Source of the DNA: Arenimonas terrae
Lineage (GTDB): Bacteria; Pseudomonadota; Gammaproteobacteria; Xanthomonadales; Xanthomonadaceae
Direction: 5' to 3'
DNA length: 64,000 nt
Assembly: GCF_006265115.1 (NCBI RefSeq)
Contig: NZ_SMDR01000001.1
Location: 1,674,001 to 1,738,000 of the forward strand
The notes beneath the pieces were generated by a model. That model worked only from the letters and a program-made list of their open reading frames with translations. It was not told the DNA's origin and did not search any database. The position numbers and the translations under genes were made by a program. Shown in pieces: positions 17,213 through 25,154 of this stretch (positions are counted from its first letter, which is position 1; each line of letters begins with the position of its first letter).

Positions 17213-19351
17213 TCAGAAGCGGTAGGCGATCGACAGCGAGGCGCTGCGCGGCGCGGCGTAGTAGCCCTGCTCCCAGTACAGGCTGGGCAGGTACTTCTCG
17301 TCGGTGACGTTGTCGAGGTTGAGCGTCGCGCTCCAGGCCTGCGCGAACTCGTAGCGGGCCATCAGGCCGAGCAGTGCATAGGCCTCCTGCTCGATGCGCA
17401 CCGGCGTGGCGTTGCCGAGCGCGTCGTAGGCGACGGCGTCGCGGTGGATGTCGCTCTGCCACTTCAGCGTCGCGCCCAGGCTCAGGCCCGGGACCTGCGG
17501 CAGTTCGACCGCGGTGGACAGTCGCAGCAGGCGGCGCGGCACGTAGCTGCGCGCGTCCGCACCGGCCGCGTCCTCGACGTCGAGCAGGGTGTAGCCGCCG
17601 TTGAGCTGCCAGTGGTCGCCGATGCGGCCGCCGACGTCGAACTCGACGCCCTGCGAACGCGCATCCAGGCCGGCGTAGTAGGAACGGCCGGTGGCGGGAT
17701 CGAAGCCGGCGTATTCGGCCAGGTTGTCCTGTTCGGTGCGGAATACCGCCGCCGAGGCGTTGAGGTCGCCGCCGAACCACTCGCCCTTCAGCCCGAGCTC
17801 GGCATTGCGGCCTTCGAGCGCGCCGACCAGGCGGTTGTCGACGTCGGTCTGGCCCTGCTGGCTGAAGATCTCGCCGTAGCTGGCGTACACCGAATAGGTG
17901 TCGCCGAGGTCGAGCACGGCGCCGGCGAACGGGGTGGTGCGGCTTTCGTCCACGGTGTTCTGTTCGCCGTAACTGTAGCCGCGGGTGTCGACGCGGGTGT
18001 GGTTGGCGCCGGTGATGAGCTTGAAGTGGTCGGCCAGGTTCCAGCGCACGGTCGCGTACAGGCTTTCGCGGCCGTAGTCGTAGGCGGCGCCGTCGGAATA
18101 GGCGTCGAAGGACGGCTTGGGGTAGTTGCCGTCGAACTGGTCGAGCGACGGCAGCGGCGTGCCGACGTCGTTGCCGTACCAGGAGATCTCGGTGTTCTCG
18201 CCGCGGGCCCAGTTGGCGCCGACCACCACGTCGTGCGCGCGGCCGCCGATGGACACGCGGCCGCTGGCATAGACGTCGGCGAAACGCGCCTTGAAGCGGC
18301 CCTCGTAGTCCGACGGGTAGGCGAACAGGCCCAGGCCGGTGTCCGGGTCGGGCGTGCCGTAGACGTAGAACAGCTGGCTGTCTTCCTGCTTGTCCTCGAA
18401 GTTGTAGGCCGCCTTCAGGGTCCAGTCGCCGCCGAGGGCGTGGCTGAGTTCGACGAAGGCGCGGGTGTCATCGGTGTACCAGTGCGACCAGTCGGCGGCG
18501 GTGCTGGTGGAGACGTCGTAGTCGGTCGGCGTGCCGTCGGTATGGAACAGCGGCAGCGCGCCCCAGAGCACGCCCTCGGGTCGGTTGCGCTGGTGCGAGG
18601 CGCCGACCGCGATCGTGGTGGCCTCGCCCAGGTCGGCTTCGATCACGCCGTAGTAGACCTGCTTCTCGCGCGAATAGCGGTCGAGGTAGCTGTCGCCATC
18701 CTGCCAGGCCGCGACCACGCGGCCGCGCACGCGGCCGTCGGCGGTGATCGGCGTGGCGTAGTCCAGGTCGACGCGGGCGTTGTCCCAGCTCGCCAGGGTC
18801 ACCCGCGCACTGCCCTCGCGGTCCGGGCCCGGGCGCTTGCGCACGAAGTTGATCGTCGCCGAGGGATTGCCGGTCGAGGACATCAGGCCATTGGCGCCGC
18901 GCAGGATCTCGATGCGCTCGTACAGCGCGGTGTCGATGTCGCCGTTCTGGATGCCGTAGGGCAGCGGCAGGCCCAGGCCGTCGCGCTGGAAGTTGGTGAT
19001 GTCGAAGCCGCGCGCGGTGTAGTAGTTGCGGTCGCTCTCGACCTGCTCGACGTTGATGCCGGTCGCCAGCCCCAGCACCTGGTTGATGCTGTTGAGGCCG
19101 AAGTGGTCCATCTGCTCGCGGGTCACCACGCTGATCGACTGCGGCGTCTCGCGCGCGCTCAGTTCCAGGCGGGTCGGGCCGGTGCTGGGCACGGCCGCGT
19201 AGCCGTCCGGGCGCTGGCCGATCACTTCGACGGTGTCGAGTTCGGCGATGGCGCCGCCGGGCGATTCAACGGACTGGGCGCGGGCGGACAGGCTGGCCAG
19301 GGCGGCCAGCAGGCAGGCCGGAAGCACGGCCATGCGGACGGAAGCAGACAT
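17213..19351 (-). CDS. TonB-dependent siderophore receptor
   Basis: A 712-residue outer-membrane receptor. Signal peptide residues about 1-25 (LPACLLAALASLSARA); TonB-box-like LDTVEVIGQ near 37; plug domain with the siderophore-receptor block RETPQSISVVTREQMD (about 65-80) and LMSSTGNPSATINFVRKRP; then a barrel ending in the aromatic motif SLSIAYRF with terminal Phe, as required for barrel assembly. It is of the FoxA/FpvA-like ferric-siderophore class; which siderophore is unknown. I use ATG 19351 (AAGGAA 7 bases upstream) rather than the one 7 codons earlier. It is the first gene of the iron operon behind a probable Fur site. Confidence 0.93.
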   Translation of the reverse strand: MSASVRMAVLPACLLAALASLSARAQSVESPGGAIAELDTVEVIGQRPDGYAAVPSTGPTRLELSARETPQSISVVTREQMDHFGLNSINQVLGLATGINVEQVESDRNYYTARGFDITNFQRDGLGLPLPYGIQNGDIDTALYERIEILRGANGLMSSTGNPSATINFVRKRPGPDREGSARVTLASWDNARVDLDYATPITADGRVRGRVVAAWQDGDSYLDRYSREKQVYYGVIEADLGEATTIAVGASHQRNRPEGVLWGALPLFHTDGTPTDYDVSTSTAADWSHWYTDDTRAFVELSHALGGDWTLKAAYNFEDKQEDSQLFYVYGTPDPDTGLGLFAYPSDYEGRFKARFADVYASGRVSIGGRAHDVVVGANWARGENTEISWYGNDVGTPLPSLDQFDGNYPKPSFDAYSDGAAYDYGRESLYATVRWNLADHFKLITGANHTRVDTRGYSYGEQNTVDESRTTPFAGAVLDLGDTYSVYASYGEIFSQQGQTDVDNRLVGALEGRNAELGLKGEWFGGDLNASAAVFRTEQDNLAEYAGFDPATGRSYYAGLDARSQGVEFDVGGRIGDHWQLNGGYTLLDVEDAAGADARSYVPRRLLRLSTAVELPQVPGLSLGATLKWQSDIHRDAVAYDALGNATPVRIEQEAYALLGLMARYEFAQAWSATLNLDNVTDEKYLPSLYWEQGYYAAPRSASLSIAYRF

Positions 19352-19423
19352 GCAGGGTTCCTTGAATGACAAAGCGGGAACCAGGCGTGGCGTCTGCTGG
19401 GCCTGTGATGGCGCACATTCTAG

Positions 19424-19457
19424 ATGCGAGCCGTTCGCATTTGCAAGTCATTCGCAT
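19424..19457 (-). promoter_or_regulatory. Probable Fur operator of the siderophore operon
   Basis: Three copies of a TCGCAT/ATGCGA hexamer lie 70-110 bases upstream of the receptor start. ATGCGA (19424-19429) and TCGCAT (19435-19440) form a dyad with 5-base spacer, and a second TCGCAT follows at 19452-19457. The local AT-rich pattern (gcatttgcaagtcattcgca) resembles GC-adapted Fur boxes. Fur regulation is inferred from this and from the operon's function. Confidence 0.6.
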
Positions 19458-19489
19458 CTTGGCGGGCCGAACCGGTCCGCCCCGGCCCG

Positions 19490-20275
19490 CTACATCTGCC
19501 TGAAGTGATGCAGATAGCTGCGGCTGACCGGCAGCACCTCGGGGCGCCCCTTCAGGTGCAGGCTGGCGGTTTCGTTGTCGCCGCGCACGACCTGGCCGAC
19601 CGCGCGCAGGTTCACCACCACCGAGCGATGCACCTGCACGAACTGCGCCGGATCGAGCTGCGTGACGAGCTCCTTCAGCGGCGTACGGATCAGGGCCTCC
19701 CCCGGCCGGCCTTCGTCGCCGCGGCAGGCGATGCGCGTGTATTTCTCGTCCGAGCGCAGGTAGTCGATCTCGTCCACCGGCACCAGGCGCACGGTGGCGC
19801 CGACCGAGGCGCGGATCCAGCGCAGCGGTGCGGGCGCCGGGTCGCGGCGCAGGCGCGCGGCCAGCGCGTCGAGCAGGGCCTCGGTGTCGGGCAGCGGACG
19901 GGCGGCGCGCAGCCGCTCCTGCAGCCGCGCCACGGTGTCGGCCAGGCGCGCGGGTTCGACCGGCTTGACCAGGTAGTCGAGCGCGCCGTGCTCGAAGGCC
20001 TGCAGCGCGTACTGGTCGAAGGCGGTGACGAAGACCAGCTGGGCGCGGCGGCCGATCGCCCGCGCGGCGTCGACACCGCTCAGGCCGGGCATCTGCACGT
20101 CCAGGAAACACACGTCCGGCTGCTGCGCCTCGAACATCGCGACCGCCTCGCGGCCGTTGCGCGCCTGCGCCACCACCTCGAGTTCCGGCCACGCCGCCGC
20201 CAGCAGGCGCAGCAGGGACTTGCGCAGCAGCGGCTCATCGTCGGCGATCAGGGCCGTGGGGCGCGCGGAGCTCAT
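19490..20275 (-). CDS. LytTR-family response regulator
   Basis: A 261-residue response regulator. The receiver domain (about 8-120) has the acidic pair DDE near residue 12, phosphoacceptor Asp in VCFLDVQMPG (about 55) and Lys in YLVKPVEP. The C-terminal LytTR DNA-binding domain (about 155-258) has the usual VDEIDYLRSDEKYTRI and FVQVHRSVVVNLRAV blocks. AlgR/LytR/YehT type. Its start overlaps the upstream histidine-kinase stop by 4 bases, so both are one operon. The targets are unknown; the gene ends just before the Fur-controlled receptor promoter. Confidence 0.93.
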   Translation of the reverse strand: MSSARPTALIADDEPLLRKSLLRLLAAAWPELEVVAQARNGREAVAMFEAQQPDVCFLDVQMPGLSGVDAARAIGRRAQLVFVTAFDQYALQAFEHGALDYLVKPVEPARLADTVARLQERLRAARPLPDTEALLDALAARLRRDPAPAPLRWIRASVGATVRLVPVDEIDYLRSDEKYTRIACRGDEGRPGEALIRTPLKELVTQLDPAQFVQVHRSVVVNLRAVGQVVRGDNETASLHLKGRPEVLPVSRSYLHHFRQM

Positions 20276-21357
20276 GTCCCACTCCGGCGCGCGGGAAAAT
20301 CCATGGCCGCAGTCACGCCCTGCGGCCGCAGCGGCGAAAGCTGCAGGCGGGCGTCGCCGTCGAAGGCGAGCCGAAGGCGTTCGCGCAGGTTGGCCAGGCC
20401 GGTGCCCAGGCCGTCGCCGCCATCGCGCAGGCCGACGCCGGTATCAGTCACGTCCGCCTGGCAGCGGCCGTCGCGCAGGCGCAGGCGCACCTCGATGCGA
20501 CCGCCCTCCTCGCTCGGGTCGATGCCGTGGCGCACCGCGTTCTCCACCAGGGTCAGCAGCGCCATCGGCGGACAGTCCATCGGCAGCGCGGCGTCGTCGA
20601 CCTGCAGCGCGTACTGAAGCCGGTCGGGAATGCGCATGTGCATCACCTCCAGGTAGGCACGCACCCGTTCGATTTCCTGCGCGACGGTGGTGGTCGGCGC
20701 ATGCAGGCGCGGCACGGCGGCGCGCAGGTAGGCGATCAGGCTTCCCAGCACCGTCGAGGCCTGCGGCGACCGCGCGTCCACCAGCTCGCGCACGTTGGCC
20801 AGGGTGTTGAACAGGAAATGCGGCTCGACCTGGGCCTGCAGCAGCCGCAGGCGCGCATCGGCCTCGCGGCGGGCGAACTCGCTGCGCTCGAGTTCGAAGG
20901 CCAGGGCCTGGCGCTGCGCCGCGCCGGTGATCTGGCCGATCAGCGCCGCGACGGCGATCCACGGCGCCAGCAACAGGCTGAGCACGACCATCATCAGGTA
21001 ACCCTGGAGCCGGCCGTCGACGTCGCGGTACCAGGGCAGCGCGTCGCCGATCGTGGTCAGGAAGTAGACCCCCGCCACCACGAACGGCACCGCCGCCGCG
21101 ACCATCGCCACCTGCAGCGCCCAGCGCGCCAGCCATGACGGCAGGCGCCGCGGCCAGCGCTCGAACAGCGAGAACACGCCCAGCAGGCCGACCGCGACCA
21201 GCACCAGCCGCAGGATCAGCACGGCCCAGGACGCGCGCCAGCCGGGCAGCAGCAGCAGGCTCAGCACCAGGCACAGGACCAGCAGCGGCCGCAGCCGCGA
21301 CCAGCCCGGCAGGCGGGCCAGGCCACGCGGCGCGGCAGCGGGTGCGGGGGTCGACAT
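20272..21357 (-). CDS. LytS/YehU-type sensor histidine kinase
   Basis: A 361-residue membrane kinase paired with the LytTR regulator. The first 150 residues hold four hydrophobic segments without an evident sensor domain. The His_kinase domain begins with LLQAQVEPHFLFNTLANVREL (phosphorylated His about 184), typical of the non-orthodox kinases that pair with LytTR regulators, followed by the ATPase N-box LTLVENAVRHGI and G-boxes DTGVGL and GTGLANLRERL. The short extracytoplasmic loops suggest intramembrane sensing. Confidence 0.92.
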   Translation of the reverse strand: MSTPAPAAAPRGLARLPGWSRLRPLLVLCLVLSLLLLPGWRASWAVLILRLVLVAVGLLGVFSLFERWPRRLPSWLARWALQVAMVAAAVPFVVAGVYFLTTIGDALPWYRDVDGRLQGYLMMVVLSLLLAPWIAVAALIGQITGAAQRQALAFELERSEFARREADARLRLLQAQVEPHFLFNTLANVRELVDARSPQASTVLGSLIAYLRAAVPRLHAPTTTVAQEIERVRAYLEVMHMRIPDRLQYALQVDDAALPMDCPPMALLTLVENAVRHGIDPSEEGGRIEVRLRLRDGRCQADVTDTGVGLRDGGDGLGTGLANLRERLRLAFDGDARLQLSPLRPQGVTAAMDFPARRSGT

Positions 21358-21405
21358 GCCGGAACGATAGCAGCCGGCCCGTCGCGGACGGCAGGCCCCG
21401 CCGGC

Positions 21406-22254
21406 TCAGAGTCTCGGCAGCCAGAGGATCAGCGAGGCGGCGAAGATGCCGGTCGCGGTGACTCCCGTCGCCAGCGCCAGCAGCGCCGCCACGGTCCAGC
21501 GCGCCGCCGGTCCGCCGCTGTCGCGGGCCCGCAGGTACAGCTCCAGGATGGCGAGCGGCAGCAGGGTCTGGGCGAAACTCAGGAAGACCAGGAAGGGCCC
21601 GGTGAAGGTTTCCGGGTCGAAGCCCACCGGCCCCTGGTTCACCAGCAGCCAGAAGGTCAGGCCGATGCGGAAGAACCAGACGCCCGACGCCGCCACGAAC
21701 AGCCGCAGCGCCCAGCGCCGGTGCCGGTCGATGCGTCGGGCCAGCGCATGCCGCAGCGCCATCGCCGCACAGCCCAGCACCACCGCGGCGTTGAGCAGGA
21801 TGCCGAACTGCATCACGCGCAGCCCGCCGTCGCGCGCCAGCACCATGTACAGGCCGGCCAGCACCACCGCGACCACCGTCGCCAGATAGATCCGGCCATT
21901 CCAGCGATGGAATCGCGGCCAGCGCCGCCGGATCGCCGGCACCAGCTGCAGGGTGCCGGCTGCCGTCACCACCAGCGCGAGCAGGATGTGCAGCATCACC
22001 ATCAGGTTGCCCAGCGTGTCGCCGGGCGTGTGGCCTTCCGGCAGCACCTGGTTCCAGTCCCGCATGCGGCCCGCCAGCAGACTGCGGCCGTAGAAACCGG
22101 CGATGTAGACCACGAACAGCCATTGCCCCAGCGCCGCAACCGTGAACCAGGCCGCGGCGGCGGCCGAAAGGGTCGTGCCGGCGCGATCGACCCGGCGCGC
22201 CGGAAGCTCGAGCCTCGGCAACGACGCGACGGGCCGATCTTCGTAAGCACTCAT
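21406..22254 (-). CDS. DUF2306 family membrane protein
   Basis: A 282-residue protein with seven or eight hydrophobic segments. Family blocks include LGNLMVMLHILLALVVTAAGTLQL, the loop RRWPRFHRWNGRIYL (about 108-122) and histidines in RIDRHRRWALRLFVA, a pattern suggesting a haem- or quinone-like site, although function is unknown. ATG 22254 has GGGGAG upstream; the frame is open for 25 more codons that lack one. It lies 48 bases upstream of the kinase gene on the same strand and might be co-transcribed with it. Confidence 0.8.
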   Translation of the reverse strand: MSAYEDRPVASLPRLELPARRVDRAGTTLSAAAAAWFTVAALGQWLFVVYIAGFYGRSLLAGRMRDWNQVLPEGHTPGDTLGNLMVMLHILLALVVTAAGTLQLVPAIRRRWPRFHRWNGRIYLATVVAVVLAGLYMVLARDGGLRVMQFGILLNAAVVLGCAAMALRHALARRIDRHRRWALRLFVAASGVWFFRIGLTFWLLVNQGPVGFDPETFTGPFLVFLSFAQTLLPLAILELYLRARDSGGPAARWTVAALLALATGVTATGIFAASLILWLPRL

Positions 22255-22446
22255 GTCCGGACTCCCCGTGGATGTGGGGCGAGTCTGGCGACGCGCGGCG
22301 CACGCGTGAACGGGCTTGCGACGGGCCACGGCCGCGGGCGACGGGCGGCGCCCGGGCGCGACAGGGGACGCCGGCGGATGGTCTGACTCACCGCCGCGCG
22401 CGCCGCGTTGGCCGCCGCCGCATCCGTCGCGGCGGCGGCAGCCGGA

Positions 22447-23091
22447 TCAGCCGGCCGCGGACGCCGCCGACAGTTCGGCCATCAGGGCCGCGTCCTTCTC
22501 GCCGGCGCGCACGAAGGCCGGAAGGGCGCTGGCCCGCTCGATGTAGCCGGTGATCGCCGGCAGCTTCGGCACGATGCCGAAGCCCGTGGTCCAGCGCAGC
22601 GCCGTGCCCCAGAGCACGTCGGCGGCGGTGAACCGTTCGCCCAGCAGCCAGGGGCCGCGCGCGAGCTGGGTCGCCACCATGTCGATCACGGTGTCGTAGT
22701 CGCGGTAGGGCGCGGCGCTGGGCACCACGGGCTCGCGCTTGTAGGCGTGGTCCACCAGGGCCGGCTCGAAGCAGGCGCCGTAGAACGCCAGCCAGCGCAG
22801 GTAGGGACCGCGCAGCGGATCGTCGAGTGCGGGCGCCAGCTTGCCGGCCGAGAAGCGGTCGGCCAGGTAGATGGTGATCGCGACCTGTTCGGTGACCACC
22901 GCGCCGTCGTGCACGAGGGTCGGCAGCTTGCCCAGCGGGTTGATGGCCAGGAATTCCGGTGTGCGGTTCTGGCCGCTGGCGAAGTCGATGGGCACCACCG
23001 CGTAGTCCACGCCCAGCGCCTCGAGCAGCACGCGGGCGCCGGCGGAGCGGGACTGCGGGTTGTGGTACAGCGTCAGGGCGGGTACGGACAT
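22447..23091 (-). CDS. Glutathione S-transferase family protein
   Basis: A 214-residue GST. The thioredoxin-fold N-domain (about 5-80) contains YHNPQSRSAGARVLLEALG, with the catalytic Ser/Tyr region at the start, and the glutathione-binding NPLGKLPTLV and VTEQVAITIYLADRF blocks. The helical C-domain has the usual LLGERFTAADVLWGTAL. Soluble, conjugates or reduces substrates using glutathione; substrate unknown. It is divergent from the WYL regulator gene, a frequent arrangement suggesting that this regulator controls it. Confidence 0.92.
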   Translation of the reverse strand: MSVPALTLYHNPQSRSAGARVLLEALGVDYAVVPIDFASGQNRTPEFLAINPLGKLPTLVHDGAVVTEQVAITIYLADRFSAGKLAPALDDPLRGPYLRWLAFYGACFEPALVDHAYKREPVVPSAAPYRDYDTVIDMVATQLARGPWLLGERFTAADVLWGTALRWTTGFGIVPKLPAITGYIERASALPAFVRAGEKDAALMAELSAASAAG

Positions 23092-23138
23092 GGCGGAACC
23101 TCGGCGTTGGATGTGGATATAAAGGTATCGGCAATTGC

Positions 23139-23153
23139 GGACAGATTCAGTCC
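23139..23153. promoter_or_regulatory. Quasi-palindrome, possible WYL-regulator operator
   Basis: GGACAGATTCAGTCC is a 15-base near-palindrome in the 78-base gap between the divergent GST and WYL-regulator genes. It contains a GACA...GTC core like that reported for some YafY-type regulators. Inferred only. Confidence 0.35.
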
Positions 23154-23169
23154 TCGATAGGCTGGCGCC

Positions 23170-24117
23170 GTGTTGTCCACCTCCGCCCGCCTGCTGCGCC
23201 TGGCCAGCCTGCTGCAATCGCGGCGGCACTGGCCCGGACAGGCCCTGGCCGGGGAACTCGGCGTGGACGCCCGCACCGTACGCCGCGACGTCGATCGCCT
23301 GCGTGAACTCGGTTATCCGGTCGAGGCCTCGTCCGGCGTCGGCGGCGGCTACGGCCTGGGCCGCGGCGCCGACCTGCCGCCGCTGGTGCTCGACGACGAA
23401 GAGGCGGTGGCGCTGGCGATCGCGCTGCGCGCCGCCAGCGCGAACGTCGGCGGCATCGAATCCACCGCCCTGCGCCTGCTCGCCAAGCTCGACCAGCTGA
23501 TGCCCACGCGGCTGCGCCGCCGCGCCACCGCCCTGCACGCGGTCACGCTGTCGCTGCGCACCGGCCCGCCCCTGGTCGACGCCTCGCTGCTGAGCGAACT
23601 CGCGATGGCCTGCCGAGACAGCCGCCGCCTGCGCTTCCGCTACCGCAACCATCCGGGCGAGAAGAGCCAGCGCGAGGTCGAACCGCTGCGCCTGGCCAAC
23701 TACGGCCGCCGCTGGTACCTGATCGCCTGGGACCCGTCGCGCGAGGACTGGCGAAGCTTCCGCGTCGACCGTTTCGAAGGCGCGCCGAGCGTGGGCGAGG
23801 CCTTCGTGCCGCGACCGCCGCCGCCCGATGTCGCCGCCAAGCTCGAGCGCGGCATCGCCTATGCGCCCTTCACCTGCCGGGTCACGCTGCGGCTCGCCGG
23901 CACGGTGTCCGAACTCGAGTCGGTGATTCCGGTGTGGTGCGGCCTGCTCGAACCCGAGACCGACACCCACAGCCTGCTGCGCGTCGGCGCGGATTCACCC
24001 GAGGCGCTGGTGGCGCAGATACTGATGATCGGACGCGAGGTGACCCTCGTCGAAGGCCAGGACCTGGTGCCCGCGGTGCGACAGGTGCTGGCGCGCCTGG
24101 GCACGCTGTTCGGCTGA
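23170..24117 (+). CDS. YafY-type HTH/WYL transcriptional regulator
   Basis: A 315-residue regulator starting with GTG at 23170. The N-terminal HTH_11 domain (about 5-60) reads ARLLRLASLLQSRRHWPGQAL then DARTVRRDVDRLRELGYPV; the central WYL domain (about 140-215) has NYGRRWYLIAWDPSREDWRSFRVDRF; a C-terminal WCX-like extension follows. WYL proteins are ligand- or nucleic-acid-responsive regulators. It faces the GST gene across a shared promoter region. Confidence 0.9.
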   Translation: MLSTSARLLRLASLLQSRRHWPGQALAGELGVDARTVRRDVDRLRELGYPVEASSGVGGGYGLGRGADLPPLVLDDEEAVALAIALRAASANVGGIESTALRLLAKLDQLMPTRLRRRATALHAVTLSLRTGPPLVDASLLSELAMACRDSRRLRFRYRNHPGEKSQREVEPLRLANYGRRWYLIAWDPSREDWRSFRVDRFEGAPSVGEAFVPRPPPPDVAAKLERGIAYAPFTCRVTLRLAGTVSELESVIPVWCGLLEPETDTHSLLRVGADSPEALVAQILMIGREVTLVEGQDLVPAVRQVLARLGTLFG

Positions 24118-24147
24118 GGTTCGCCCACGCCGCGTAGACTGGCGCCG

Positions 24148-24771
24148 ATGAACTTCCTCGCGCACCTCTACCTGGCCAGGCACAGCGACGACGCCATGCT
24201 GGGCGCGCTGCTGGGCGATTTCGTCGGCACGACGGGCCTGGACCGCTTCCGCCCGGAAGTGCAGCGCGAGATCCTGCTGCACCGGAAGATCGACAGCTAC
24301 ACCGACCGCCATCCGGACGTGCTGGCGTCGAAGTCCCTGTTCCCCGAAGGCCGCCGCCGCTACGCCGGCATCCTGCTCGACGTCTATTTCGACCACCTGC
24401 TGGCGCGCGACTGGCCGCGCCATTGCGACGTTCCGCTGGACGACTTCACCGGCCACTTCTACGCCGTGCTGCAGGCGCAGCCCGACCTGCCCGAAAGCCT
24501 GCAGCGCATCGTTCCCAGCTTCGTGCGCCACGACTGGCTGGGCAGCTACCGCGATCGCGACCAGATCGACCATGCCGTGCGCCGCATCGCCACGCGCCTG
24601 TCGCGCAACGGCGAAAAGCTCGTGCAGTGCCTGCCGGTCCTGCGCGAGCACGAGGCCGCGGTGGTGCGACGCTTCGAGGATTTTTTCCCGCAGCTGGAGC
24701 AGTACGTCGTCGATACACGCAGCTCGCTTCTCCGGGACGCAGGCACTGCTCCGGAAGCAAGGCCACTTTGA
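24148..24771 (+). CDS. acpH: Acyl-carrier-protein phosphodiesterase
   Basis: A 207-residue HD-like phosphodiesterase that removes 4'-phosphopantetheine from acyl carrier protein. It starts MNFLAHLYLARHSDD, with the family's metal-ligand pattern: His in FLAHL, Asp in GALLGDFVG, H-R-K-I-D around residue 47, and YFDHLLARDW near 75. Length is close to E. coli AcpH (193 aa). It begins 30 bases after the WYL regulator. Confidence 0.92.
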   Translation: MNFLAHLYLARHSDDAMLGALLGDFVGTTGLDRFRPEVQREILLHRKIDSYTDRHPDVLASKSLFPEGRRRYAGILLDVYFDHLLARDWPRHCDVPLDDFTGHFYAVLQAQPDLPESLQRIVPSFVRHDWLGSYRDRDQIDHAVRRIATRLSRNGEKLVQCLPVLREHEAAVVRRFEDFFPQLEQYVVDTRSSLLRDAGTAPEARPL

Positions 24772-24824
24772 CGACAGCAGGAGCTCGGCTACCCTTCGGG
24801 GACACAACGCCAGGGGAGCGCCGC

Positions 24825-25154
24825 ATGACCGCCGATGGCCCGCAGCACGAGCTCACGGTCGACGAGATCAAGATGCAGTACATCAAGCCGGTGTTCGGGG
24901 CCGATTGCGGCCCCTTCGGCGCGAAGGTCCTTTATTTCCGCAACGTCCATCCGCGCATCGCGATCCGGATCACCGTACGCCACCACTGGATATACAACGG
25001 CGAGCAGCGCGAAGAGATCCAGGAGCATGTGCTGCCCTCGAACCCGAACGCGGGCCCCGGCGTGTCGCCACTCGACACCCGCATGGGCTGCCCGATCCCG
25101 GGCCCGACGGGACAACGCTTCCATTGGGACGTCACGGACGCGCGCCCCGCATGA
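24825..25154 (+). CDS. Unknown 109-aa protein coupled to the caspase-like gene
   Basis: A 109-residue soluble protein with no signal peptide or membrane segment and no family I recognise. It has a helical start (HELTVDEIKMQYIKPVFG), then an alternating, probably beta-stranded centre (KVLYFRNVHPRIAIRITV and RHHWIYNGE), and a Pro/Gly-rich end with two cysteines overall (28 and 89). ATG 24825 follows ggggagcgccgc. Its stop overlaps the start of the next gene by ATGA, so the two proteins are made together and may interact. Confidence 0.65.
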   Translation: MTADGPQHELTVDEIKMQYIKPVFGADCGPFGAKVLYFRNVHPRIAIRITVRHHWIYNGEQREEIQEHVLPSNPNAGPGVSPLDTRMGCPIPGPTGQRFHWDVTDARPA

